Positions 25,422-34,461 of a stretch of DNA of 64,000 nt are shown piece after piece; within the stretch, counting starts at the first letter, position 1; every line of letters starts with the position of its first letter. The position numbers were made by a program, and so were the translations under genes. Location of the stretch: positions 124,001 to 188,000 of the forward strand of contig NZ_AUPZ01000013.1 of the NCBI RefSeq assembly GCF_000445475.1, read 5' to 3'. The notes beneath the pieces were generated by a model that worked only from the letters and a program-made list of their open reading frames with translations, ran no database searches and was not told the DNA's origin. The stretch comes from Sulfurimonas hongkongensis (GTDB lineage Bacteria; Campylobacterota; Campylobacteria; Campylobacterales; Sulfurimonadaceae).

Positions 25422-26499
25422 CTTCAATCAATCCTTTTTCTATATCACTATGACATGCTTTGCAGTTTGCTCTGCTTTTTACATCAGCATGTGCAAAAAC
25501 TTCTTTTGAAATATCTTTATGCCTAGTTTTGAAGAAATCTGTGTGGGTTATTGCTATTATATCTTTATTTTTTATCGAATTCAAAATCTTAACACTTACC
25601 TCTTGCGTTGAGGTCTCAGCACTATTTTTTAGTAAAAAATCTAAAATGTTTTTGTTATCTTCTTCATCCAAGGAAGCATCATCTTCAAAATGGTTCTCTA
25701 AATCACTCATTAAAGCTATCCATGACCTTTTTGGCAGCGTATGCGGTGGATAGAGTGTGTGGCATGAGGCACACTCTTTAACAAAAAGCTCATTTTGTTT
25801 TTTATAATCCACGCCCTTGTGACTTGAAACAATCAGTGGGTTGGAAGGGGTTATGAGGTTAAAGAGCAAAAAAGCAATAAATATAGCCAGAAATAGCGCA
25901 GCTAAAAGTTTTTGAAAAATAGTTAGCTTAATACTCTCATCCTCTTTTGTCACCTTGTAACCGCTAAATATAGAGTTTAGCGTCTCATGTTTTGCATGAA
26001 GGACTCTATCGCTTAAGATACCCAGCAGATGCAGAACTATCAGGGCAATTAAAATGCTAGATAAAAACTCATGTATATCTTCAAAGAGTTCCATCTCTTT
26101 AAAAAAGCCGCTATTTAACGATGAGAGCAACCCTTTTCCCTCTTGAATACCAAATGTTAATATACCTGTAATTATAGTAAGAAAAACAACTATAAATATA
26201 CCAATCATCACATAAGATGCAATAGGATTGTGTCCTACATACTTCTGTTTAGAGCTAAAAATATTTGATATAAACTCTTTTATATCTCTAAGAGCCATTG
26301 GAAAATCTTTAAATCTAGAGTTTTTCGGACCAAGATAGCCCCAAAAAAATCTAAAAACCAAAAGAGTTAAAATTCCATAACCGATAATCGCATGATAATT
26401 TAGTAGCTTATCATCATCCGTTAAAAAAGCAAGTAAAATTAGCACTACAAAGAGCCAGTGAAAGACTCTAGTAGGAAGTGACCATATATAAGACTTCAT
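25387..26499 (-). CDS. Cytochrome b561 fused to a dihaem cytochrome c domain
   Basis: A 370-residue fusion. Residues 1-175 are a four-helix di-haem b561 domain of the hydrogenase/nickel-type b subunit, with candidate haem-b histidines H14, H36, H143 and H157. A fifth membrane segment (about 195-216) is followed by a periplasmic DHC-type domain with CASCH (243-247) and CKACH (346-350) and the family pattern W-x-LMSDLENHF. It would pass electrons between the quinone pool and periplasmic cytochromes. Related bacteria usually encode b-type cytochrome, DHC and SHP as separate genes, so the fusion is notable. Ribosome binding site AAGGAG. Confidence 0.88.
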   Translation of the reverse strand: MKSYIWSLPTRVFHWLFVVLILLAFLTDDDKLLNYHAIIGYGILTLLVFRFFWGYLGPKNSRFKDFPMALRDIKEFISNIFSSKQKYVGHNPIASYVMIGIFIVVFLTIITGILTFGIQEGKGLLSSLNSGFFKEMELFEDIHEFLSSILIALIVLHLLGILSDRVLHAKHETLNSIFSGYKVTKEDESIKLTIFQKLLAALFLAIFIAFLLFNLITPSNPLIVSSHKGVDYKKQNELFVKECASCHTLYPPHTLPKRSWIALMSDLENHFEDDASLDEEDNKNILDFLLKNSAETSTQEVSVKILNSIKNKDIIAITHTDFFKTRHKDISKEVFAHADVKSRANCKACHSDIEKGLIEDDKIKNIRAFM

Positions 26500-26511
26500 T
26501 GTAGTATCTCC

Positions 26512-27018
26512 TTAATCTTCCCATCTTCCATAATTTGGAATCATGATATCTCTCTCGCTATATATACCTTTTTGCACTGTGGTATGACATGCGGTGCAGT
26601 TAAATATCCCTTTTACCTCTTCTTGTGTTATAAGATTCTCTCTTATATCTTTGTGCTTTTCAATCATATATGGGGTCTTTGATATAGAGTCCGGAATTTC
26701 TCCCTCTCTTAGGCTATTTACAACTCTAGAACTTCTTTTATAATTCATAAACTTCTCAGCACTGTTTTTATTTAAATACTTACTAATATAATCAAAATCC
26801 TCTTTTGCCAAAGAGGCATCAGAGCCGAAGTGATTTTCGAGATTTGACATCATCTTCTGCCAAGAGTTTGATGGAAGAAGACCGGGTTGATATGCAAAGT
26901 GGCACGAGCCGCACTCTTTTACATATAGCTTGTCCGTTGCCACAGCAACACCTTTTTTATCGTAACTTGCTGCTAAAACTACACTCGCTAGTGCTGCTAA
27001 TAAAATTAATGGCTTCAT
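26512..27018 (-). CDS. Dihaem cytochrome c (DHC-like), periplasmic
   Basis: A 168-residue exported cytochrome: signal peptide (to about VLAAS), haem motifs CGSCH (36-40) and CTACH (141-145), and the DHC-family middle with SWQKMMSNLENHFGSDASL. It is clearly homologous to the C-terminal domain of the adjoining b561 fusion (same spacing of motifs, same ENHF.DASL segment), so the domain has been duplicated. It lies between the SHP-like and b561 genes with gaps of 10-12 bases and AAGGAG ribosome binding sites, indicating one operon. Confidence 0.9.
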   Translation of the reverse strand: MKPLILLAALASVVLAASYDKKGVAVATDKLYVKECGSCHFAYQPGLLPSNSWQKMMSNLENHFGSDASLAKEDFDYISKYLNKNSAEKFMNYKRSSRVVNSLREGEIPDSISKTPYMIEKHKDIRENLITQEEVKGIFNCTACHTTVQKGIYSERDIMIPNYGRWED

Positions 27019-27028
27019 CTTTGACTCC

Positions 27029-27430
27029 TTATTTGTTGATGATGTATGTTACTACATCGCCTTTTTCTTGGATTGTTCCCTCACGGTTATAGACATCATT
27101 GAAGTTTCTTCTTAACCATTTCTCGATAGTTTTGACTTCACTAAACCTTTTTGGGTTTGCTTTAGGAGAGAGCGGTTCAATCTCTTTTGCAGTAAAGTAA
27201 TTCTTACTAGCTTTGCTTAAATCGTCTCCATGACAAGATACACATGAGACCTCTTTGCCTTTTTTCCCGATATGTTTTGAGGTAAAAATCTCCTCGCCTC
27301 TTTTTAAATCAAATCCACTAAAACTTGGATTTTCAATTTTTGCCTCTTTTGCAAGAGTGTTTAAATACTCATCCACAACCGAAGCAGAAGAGATATTTAA
27401 AAAGAGAAACAGAGTAAGTATGAGTTTCAT
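27029..27430 (-). CDS. SHP-like monohaem cytochrome c (DUF1924)
   Basis: A 133-residue exported cytochrome with signal peptide (to about SSAS) and one haem motif CVSCH at 63-67. The C-terminal segment KTIEKWLRRNFNDVYNREGT matches the DUF1924/SHP family. In Rhodobacter SHP an asparagine is the sixth haem ligand and the protein binds oxygen or NO; an Asn is present in this region, but which one ligates cannot be told. The first gene of the shp-dhc-b561 operon; ribosome binding site GGAAG. The 160-base gap upstream should hold the operon promoter. Confidence 0.85.
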   Translation of the reverse strand: MKLILTLFLFLNISSASVVDEYLNTLAKEAKIENPSFSGFDLKRGEEIFTSKHIGKKGKEVSCVSCHGDDLSKASKNYFTAKEIEPLSPKANPKRFSEVKTIEKWLRRNFNDVYNREGTIQEKGDVVTYIINK

Positions 27431-27562
27431 TTTTTCTTCCTTTATTTGTATATGTTAGAAGTATAAAATGATTGTGTTAATTATTTATGTTAGTTTTCTT
27501 GACAACTTCTTAACAGTAGTAAGAAGTCATAGCAGGGAGTAGTTATTGTGTTTTATAGTAGA

Positions 27563-27587
27563 TTGGCATGCAAAAAGAGCATGCCAA
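27563..27587. repeat. Perfect hairpin between the EF-hand and SHP genes
   Basis: TTGGCATGC (27563-27571), loop of seven bases, GCATGCCAA (27579-27587). It follows the EF-hand gene on the minus strand. No good U-run follows on either strand, so it may be a weak terminator, an mRNA 3'-end stabiliser or an operator-like palindrome in front of the cytochrome operon. Confidence 0.5.
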
Positions 27588-27592
27588 AATTA

Positions 27593-27904
27593 TTATCTCC
27601 TTCTTCTAGTTTGATGATCTTCAAACTCTTTTTTACTGACTACGCCATCTTCGTTTGAGTCAATTCTTGAAAATTCATAGTGGCTTTTTACACTCCTTTG
27701 CATTCTGCCTTCTTCTTGGCGTTCTTTTGCCCTTATTTTTCTTGCCTCTTTCATCTCACTCTCTGTAAGTGTGCCATCATTGTTTAAATCAAAGCTCTCA
27801 AAAGTGGGCATGTCACGCCCCGAGTTTTGAGCCATTACAGGTGTAACTAACAACAAACTTAGCGCAACAAGAGATAATCTTATGTGTTTACTAAATATTT
27901 GCAT
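27593..27904 (-). CDS. Exported EF-hand calcium-binding protein
   Basis: A 103-residue protein with a signal peptide (cleavage near VMA, residue 24) and two canonical EF-hand loops, DLNNDGTLTESE (39-50) and DSNEDGVVSKKE (82-93), joined by a basic helical linker. Both loops keep the Asp/Asn and final Glu ligands, so calcium binding is likely. The start at 27904 (MQIFSKHIRL) is chosen because AAAGGAG precedes it. It is co-oriented with the SHP operon, about 160 bases upstream of it, so it may be co-regulated. Function is otherwise unknown. Confidence 0.82.
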   Translation of the reverse strand: MQIFSKHIRLSLVALSLLLVTPVMAQNSGRDMPTFESFDLNNDGTLTESEMKEARKIRAKERQEEGRMQRSVKSHYEFSRIDSNEDGVVSKKEFEDHQTRRRR

Positions 27905-28010
27905 AACGAAACTCCTTTTTTTGGTATTGCAATATTGTAGCACATAGATAGTTAAATGTTATTCTAAACTATATAAAATCTTCTATCTGCTTTACAGCAG
28001 TTTATATTTT

Positions 28011-29153
28011 TTAAATCTTAAACTCATTTAATTTTTCTCTTAAACCAACACCCCAACTGTGAAGAGTATTTGCGATTTTTCTTACTTCTTCTATTTGTTG
28101 AGAGTTCTCATTAAAAATAACTTCAATCTGCTTCGATGAGTCCATAACCTCTTTTGTCTCCTCTTTTACTTCTAAAGACTTTTTAGCTATATTATTTGAC
28201 AGCTTTATATTTTTACCAGAAACTGTGATGAGTTTCTTTATAACTTCATTTGCTGAACTAGATACATTTTGTAACTCGTAAATCTCTTTCGCATTGTCAT
28301 TCATTTGAGTACTTATTATTTGAATAGAATCAACAACGGCAGTTATAATTATATTGATTTCACCTAGACTTGTTTGAGTTTTTTCAGCCAATAGTCTTAC
28401 TTCATCTGCAACTACTGCAAATCCTCTTCCATGCTCTCCTGCTCTTGCTGCTTCAATCGCAGCATTTAGTGCTAAAAGGTTAGTTTGATCGGCTATATCA
28501 TCGATAACAGATAGAACATCTTTTGTTTTTTGTGCATCTTGGCTAAGACGATTTAACTCTTCGGCTAAAGAAGTCTCTTTTTCTACACTGCTTTGTATCT
28601 TCTGCCCAAGAGAGACTATATTTGTTTGTGTGTCTCCTAAATAATTATCAATTTGCTGCATCTCTTCTTTACTTAGTTGTGCATTTTCGTTGATATCTTC
28701 AAAAATCAAGTTCATATTATCTGCATTTTTTGCACTTGCTTCTATTATTTTTCTCTCTTTTTGTGTTTGTGCATTTAAAAAAGAGACAATATCTTGAAGT
28801 TTTGAAGAAATCTCATCATGTGTTTTTGATTGCTCTTGAAATCCTAAGATTGCAGTTTTAATTTTATTTTTAAAAAATATAACTGCATTTAACATAGTTG
28901 AAGATTCAGAATTAAAACGAGTATCTATCTCGATTTCTTTTGAGAGATCCATAGATTCTAGAGAGTTATTTATTTTACGACTTAGATCAACACCCCATTT
29001 TTTTTCATCAAAGTCATGAATGATTAAAATAATTGCTACTAAGTACTGAACAGTGGCTCCAATGAAGTTTTCAGTAAAAAAGAATGCGTTAATGGGTAAA
29101 AGAATAAACGCACTAATATGGATAGAGCGCATTCTAAAAAAGAGTGATTTCAT
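28011..29153 (-). CDS. Methyl-accepting chemotaxis protein without a large periplasmic domain
   Basis: A 380-residue chemoreceptor. Two closely spaced membrane helices (about 10-28 and 31-46) leave almost no periplasmic loop, so the stimulus is probably sensed in the membrane or cytoplasm. The signalling hairpin tip is intact ([20 protein letters not shown], then [19 protein letters not shown]), flanked by long coiled coils. No HAMP or PAS domain is obvious. Single gene, no che genes nearby. Ribosome binding site AGGAAAA before ATG 29153. Confidence 0.9.
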   Translation of the reverse strand: MKSLFFRMRSIHISAFILLPINAFFFTENFIGATVQYLVAIILIIHDFDEKKWGVDLSRKINNSLESMDLSKEIEIDTRFNSESSTMLNAVIFFKNKIKTAILGFQEQSKTHDEISSKLQDIVSFLNAQTQKERKIIEASAKNADNMNLIFEDINENAQLSKEEMQQIDNYLGDTQTNIVSLGQKIQSSVEKETSLAEELNRLSQDAQKTKDVLSVIDDIADQTNLLALNAAIEAARAGEHGRGFAVVADEVRLLAEKTQTSLGEINIIITAVVDSIQIISTQMNDNAKEIYELQNVSSSANEVIKKLITVSGKNIKLSNNIAKKSLEVKEETKEVMDSSKQIEVIFNENSQQIEEVRKIANTLHSWGVGLREKLNEFKI

Positions 29154-29253
29154 AATATTTTCCTACTTAATTTTTAATTAGGACAATTTTAGTATGATTT
29201 AAAAAAGATAGCCTTGATTCCTATCAACTTCAAATACTTCCTTGTAAGATTAT

Positions 29254-31125
29254 CTATGAAATGCTATATATGACAGCTCTGTTTCTTCCTCCATTTTTAG
29301 CTTCATATAGTGCTATATCTGCTTTTTTAACAAGACTTTGAGCGTCATCATCATCTGTTAATTGTGCTATTCCTAAACTTATAGTTTTGTAACCAACTTT
29401 GTTAAAGTGGTAGCTTGAGACTTCTTCTTTTAACTTTTGAGATAAGATAAGGGCCTCATCTTGTGTTGTATGTGGGCAGATTATCAAAAACTCCTCTCCT
29501 CCAAATCTCCCAAAGATATCAGACTTTCTAACAAGGTTTGAGATCATCTTAGTCACTTCAAATAAAACTACATCTCCAACCTGGTGTCCATGAATATCAT
29601 TTACCTTTTTAAAATGATCTATATCTACGATGATTAATGACAAGTTATGTTTATGTCTTTTTGCAATCTCTACCTCATAGTCCAAAAATTCATCAAGTTT
29701 TCTTCTGTTTAAGATGCCTGTGAGTTTATCTATAGAAGAAAGCACTTCTAACTCTTTTTTAAGCGTGATATCTTGGCTAATCGACAAAAAAGACTCTATC
29801 TCGCCTTGCTCATCTTTAACTGCTACTATGTGTTGCTCCAGCCAAAAATCACTCCCATCTTTCTTTTTGTTTTTAATCTCCCCATCCCAAGCTTTATCGT
29901 TTAACAGGTTTTGCCAAAGCTCCGTGTAGAGTGATAAAGGAGTATCACTATGGCGGATAATACTCATAGGTTTTCCTATAAGCTCTTCCTTTGAGTAACC
30001 GCTAGAGACTTCAAAAGCACTACTAACTTCGGCTATAGTACTATCTTTTTTGACTCTTGCACTAACCACATACTTATCTAAAATAGATGCAAATCTTTTT
30101 AACTCTCTGTTTGCTACAAAGAGGGCCGTTTGCAACTCTGATGGTTTTTTTGAAGCAAAAAAAGCCATCAAAACACTCGCTAAGATACTTAAGATAATAA
30201 TGTCGATGGTAGAGAGTATTCTGTCACTTAAAAACTGTTCTTGATACTCCTCTTTTGGTCTCATTATTAAAATCGCTTCATCTTCATTTTTGATAACATC
30301 ATTTAGTTTATATACATAGTTATTTTCAAATGATTCTTGTCTTGAGAGTATATTTGAAGCATTTTTAGGAAAGTCTTTTGTGATGGCTCTTTGTATCCCT
30401 GTGTATTTGTTAAAAGAGTATCTTTGATTTGGATGGATTATATAGTTTCCATATTTATCAACTATATAATGCTCAAATGTAGAAGACTTGCTGATGGAAT
30501 CAAGTAGGTTTTTTGTAAGCAGATTTACCATCAGCATTCCCTGAAATCTTTGAAATTCATCAAAAAGCGGTAGAGCTATTCTTATAGTTGGCTTGTATGG
30601 TAGTTCTACTTTTCCATGCTCCACATTTAAGTCAAACTTAGAGTGCCAAACTTTTTCATCTTTCATAGAAGAGACAACTTGAAAGTAGTCTCTACTAGCT
30701 TTGTTTTGAAGTTTATCTCTAGGTATTAGCGAGGCTTCATCATATCGGTTTTGCTTGTTTATTCTGATAATTTCCATTCCGCTTTTGTTTATAAATCTTA
30801 ACTGCATAATATCTCTATTCATATTTGCAATGGTTAAAAATAGATCTTCAACTTTTAAAAGTTTATCTCTATCTTTATGCTTTACAAACTCTATAAGTGC
30901 AGTACTCTTAGAGAGGCTCTTTATGATACTATCAAAGTTATCAACTTCTTCTTTTAAGATAAGAAACTTTTTTATAACCATAATCTCATCTGCTTTAGTA
31001 TCTAACTCATCTTTAAAACTATTTAGTTGAATATTATATGAGATTACTCCACTAAAGATAGAGATCAAAGTTCCAAATATAATGAAATATATTGTAAAAA
31101 GTTTTTTAAAATTTTTTTGAGACAT
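29254..31125 (-). CDS. Membrane diguanylate cyclase with Cache-like sensor and PAS domain
   Basis: A 623-residue protein making cyclic di-GMP. TM1 (about 7-28), an extracytoplasmic Cache-type sensor (about 30-300, with RDKLQNKASRDYFQ and YIVDKYGNYIIHP), TM2 (about 303-322), PAS with PAC motif (about 345-455), then GGDEF with active site FGRFGGEEFLI. The RKSD sequence five residues before GGEEF is a product-inhibition I-site. No EAL domain. Monocistronic, about 150 bases from divergent acpS. Confidence 0.93.
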   Translation of the reverse strand: MSQKNFKKLFTIYFIIFGTLISIFSGVISYNIQLNSFKDELDTKADEIMVIKKFLILKEEVDNFDSIIKSLSKSTALIEFVKHKDRDKLLKVEDLFLTIANMNRDIMQLRFINKSGMEIIRINKQNRYDEASLIPRDKLQNKASRDYFQVVSSMKDEKVWHSKFDLNVEHGKVELPYKPTIRIALPLFDEFQRFQGMLMVNLLTKNLLDSISKSSTFEHYIVDKYGNYIIHPNQRYSFNKYTGIQRAITKDFPKNASNILSRQESFENNYVYKLNDVIKNEDEAILIMRPKEEYQEQFLSDRILSTIDIIILSILASVLMAFFASKKPSELQTALFVANRELKRFASILDKYVVSARVKKDSTIAEVSSAFEVSSGYSKEELIGKPMSIIRHSDTPLSLYTELWQNLLNDKAWDGEIKNKKKDGSDFWLEQHIVAVKDEQGEIESFLSISQDITLKKELEVLSSIDKLTGILNRRKLDEFLDYEVEIAKRHKHNLSLIIVDIDHFKKVNDIHGHQVGDVVLFEVTKMISNLVRKSDIFGRFGGEEFLIICPHTTQDEALILSQKLKEEVSSYHFNKVGYKTISLGIAQLTDDDDAQSLVKKADIALYEAKNGGRNRAVIYSIS

Positions 31126-31272
31126 TTTAATTCAATCTCCAATTGTAAGCTTGCTATTTATAACATACTGATAGAAAAGAACATATTAATATTGGTATTA
31201 TTATGTGTTTTAAAGGTGATTTAGGCAACTCCAATATGCTATAATCGCAAATAATTTATATTGGGGTTTAAA

Positions 31273-31647
31273 ATGATTGGAATTGATCTTATACAGATTT
31301 CTAGGATGCAAAGACTTATGGAGAAGTTCGGACAAAAGGCACTAGAGAGATTTTTATCCCCCCCTGAGATAGAACTTGCTTTAAACTACAAAACTGCCGC
31401 TGGTTTTTGGGCTGCAAAAGAGGCTCTCTCAAAAGCTCTTGGAGTAGGTATTGGTAAAGATTGTGCATTTAAAGATATTACTATCTCAAAGACACAAAAA
31501 GGCGCACCAAAATTAGAGTTATCTCAAAGACTCATCGATGCATTCCATATAACAGACACCTCTCTTTCTATAACTCATGATGGCGACTACGCTATTGCAG
31601 TTGTAGCGATAGAATCAGCCTCCACCCACAAAATCCAAAAGTTCTAG
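31273..31647 (+). CDS. acpS: Holo-[acyl-carrier-protein] synthase
   Basis: Transfers 4'-phosphopantetheine from CoA to acyl carrier protein. The 124-residue protein has both family motifs: MIGIDLIQISRM with the metal-binding Asp, and GFWAAKEALSKALG (normally WAAKEAxxKA). The ATG at 31273 is chosen over a TTG four codons upstream, with GGGG eight bases before it. The last 33 bases overlap the convergent thiS gene, so the two 3' ends share sequence on opposite strands. Confidence 0.93.
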   Translation: MIGIDLIQISRMQRLMEKFGQKALERFLSPPEIELALNYKTAAGFWAAKEALSKALGVGIGKDCAFKDITISKTQKGAPKLELSQRLIDAFHITDTSLSITHDGDYAIAVVAIESASTHKIQKF

Positions 31648-31815
31648 CTTATCTAAATCCTTTATAACGCAACTATCCCACTCATTTTGTTTTACTATCT
31701 GTGTATTTAGAGCCGCTGCCATAACTTTATCCTCTAAAGAGAGTTCTTTTAGTATTTCTAAGAGAGTCATATCACTCTTAAACTCTTTTTTATTTCCATT
31801 TATTATTATCTTCAT
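31615..31815 (-). CDS. thiS: Sulfur carrier protein ThiS
   Basis: A 66-residue ubiquitin-fold protein that carries sulfur as a C-terminal thiocarboxylate for the thiamine thiazole ring. Evidence is the beta-grasp pattern (MKIIINGNKKEF, LLEILKELSLEDKVMAAALN) and the C-terminal DFVGGG. The family normally ends in GG, so the extra glycine is compatible. It stands alone: no thiF, thiG or thiH gene adjoins. Its 3' end overlaps acpS convergently by 33 bases. Confidence 0.88.
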   Translation of the reverse strand: MKIIINGNKKEFKSDMTLLEILKELSLEDKVMAAALNTQIVKQNEWDSCVIKDLDKLELLDFVGGG

Positions 31816-32038
31816 CTCTTACTCTTTTTCAAATATTTATAGACCACATCATGCGACTAAATTTTACCATCATTCTTTCTACGAAACTAAGCGTAACTCT
31901 CAATCTTACAATAACAATTTGTAACATAATAGTTTCCATTGTTTTTTAATTGTTAGAATTGTAGCGTTATTTATTGAAATTACACTCAATTAAAGATATA
32001 CTAATATCTTCTAAACTAACTTTAAACTGGATATTGAA

Positions 32039-32785
32039 ATGTTAAATTCCAAAGAGATACTAAAATATACTAAAAATCTATCTATATTATTTGCAGAAGA
32101 CCATGATGACTTAAGGCAAAGTACAACTGAAATACTTAAAAGTTTTTTTAAAAGAGTAGATAGTGTAAGCGATGGAAAAAGTGCTTTATTAAAATATAAA
32201 GAGTACCAAGAGGAGACTTCTAGTTACTACGATATAGTCCTAAGCGATATTCAGATGCCAAACATAAATGGCGTTGAGCTAACTTCTAAACTCTATGAGA
32301 TAAATCCTTCTCAACTCCTTATCATATTATCAGCACATGACGATACAAAATATCTTCTTCCACTCATAAACTTAGGTATCGAACAGTTTGTAAAAAAACC
32401 CATTGACTATCAAGAGCTACTAAGAGCTTTACTAAACAGTTCAAAAAAGGCCAACCAAACTCCAACGAGCAGTCAAGCAGTTTCTCCAAATATTCAACTA
32501 AGCACTGATGTTGTTTTTGACAGAGTAAACAGCTCTCTTATAGAAAATGGCAAGACGATTTACTTAACAAAGTATGAGATTATTTTTATGCAACTACTAA
32601 GCAGTAAAATTGGTAAAATATACTCAAATGAAGATATAGCAAAAAAATACGAAGAATTACAAGAGAGCTTAGATATCCAAAATATTAGAAAATTAGTTTC
32701 AAAACTTAGAAAAAAATTACCTGCAAACTCATTAGAGAGCATATATGGAGTTGGATATAGAATCATATCTTTAACACAAGAGTAG
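32039..32785 (+). CDS. Orphan response regulator with winged-helix output
   Basis: A 248-residue regulator: receiver domain with acidic pair in LFAEDHDD, phospho-acceptor Asp in DIVLSDIQMPNINGVE and Lys in FVKKPIDYQE, a serine/threonine-rich linker, then an OmpR-type C-terminal domain (about 155-245) with YLTKYEIIFMQLL and ESIYGVGYRI. No histidine kinase is adjacent; it is followed by a terminator. Partner kinase and targets are unknown. The 223-base gap upstream, divergent from thiS, holds no other recognisable feature. Confidence 0.88.
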   Translation: MLNSKEILKYTKNLSILFAEDHDDLRQSTTEILKSFFKRVDSVSDGKSALLKYKEYQEETSSYYDIVLSDIQMPNINGVELTSKLYEINPSQLLIILSAHDDTKYLLPLINLGIEQFVKKPIDYQELLRALLNSSKKANQTPTSSQAVSPNIQLSTDVVFDRVNSSLIENGKTIYLTKYEIIFMQLLSSKIGKIYSNEDIAKKYEELQESLDIQNIRKLVSKLRKKLPANSLESIYGVGYRIISLTQE

Positions 32786-32805
32786 TAACTTCACTACTCT
32801 CTTTT
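32779..32805 (+). terminator. Rho-independent terminator after the orphan regulator
   Basis: AGAGTAGT (32779-32786), loop AACTTC, ACTACTCT (32793-32800), followed by CTTTT. The stem overlaps the stop codon of the regulator gene. It isolates that gene from gdhA. Confidence 0.7.
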
Positions 32806-32920
32806 AGAAGACAATTATTTAACACATATAAAAATAAACCTCTACTTAAATAATAATAAATTTTCAAAATATCGCCCATAACGCACTACCTTTACATGTT
32901 CTTAAATATTTTTAGAGTAA

Positions 32921-34306
<1,386 letters not shown>

Positions 34307-34326
34307 AAAAATCCCCTAACTCTATA

Positions 34327-34457
34327 GAGGGTGTGAATAACTCGGAAGTGAGGCTTCAGTCTCCGCCTATTTTGCGGGACTCATCGTGGAGAACGCCACG
34401 GGTTAGCGTTCCTAGAAGTCCCACTTCCAAGAGAAACTAAAGTTATTTCACACTCTC
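34327..34457. terminator. Long inverted repeat between convergent gdhA and the hybrid kinase
   Basis: GAGGGTGTGAATAACT (34327-34342) is complementary, with one mismatch and one extra base, to AGTTATTTCACACTCTC (34441-34457). The arms bracket the 85-base hairpin module below. The position between convergent stop codons suits a bidirectional terminator whose loop now holds the repeat. No strong U-run is present, so the terminator role is inference. Confidence 0.45.
34344..34428 (+). repeat. Long palindromic module A, copy 1
   Basis: An 85-base structured element. Outer arms are GGAAGTG (34344-34350) and CACTTCC (34422-34428), with GGGACT/AGTCCC next. Internal hairpins are GAGGC-TTCA-GTCTC and AACGC...GCGTT around CACGGGTTA. 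A second copy lies at 59378-59478. The AACGC/GCGTT stem here corresponds to AATGC/GCATT there, a paired change that keeps the helix. Confidence 0.8.
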
Positions 34458-34461
34458 AGAG

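Noticed and set aside
31816-32038. Possible small RNA in the thiS-regulator gap
   Set aside because: No stable hairpin with a U-run or convincing promoter pair could be found by reading.
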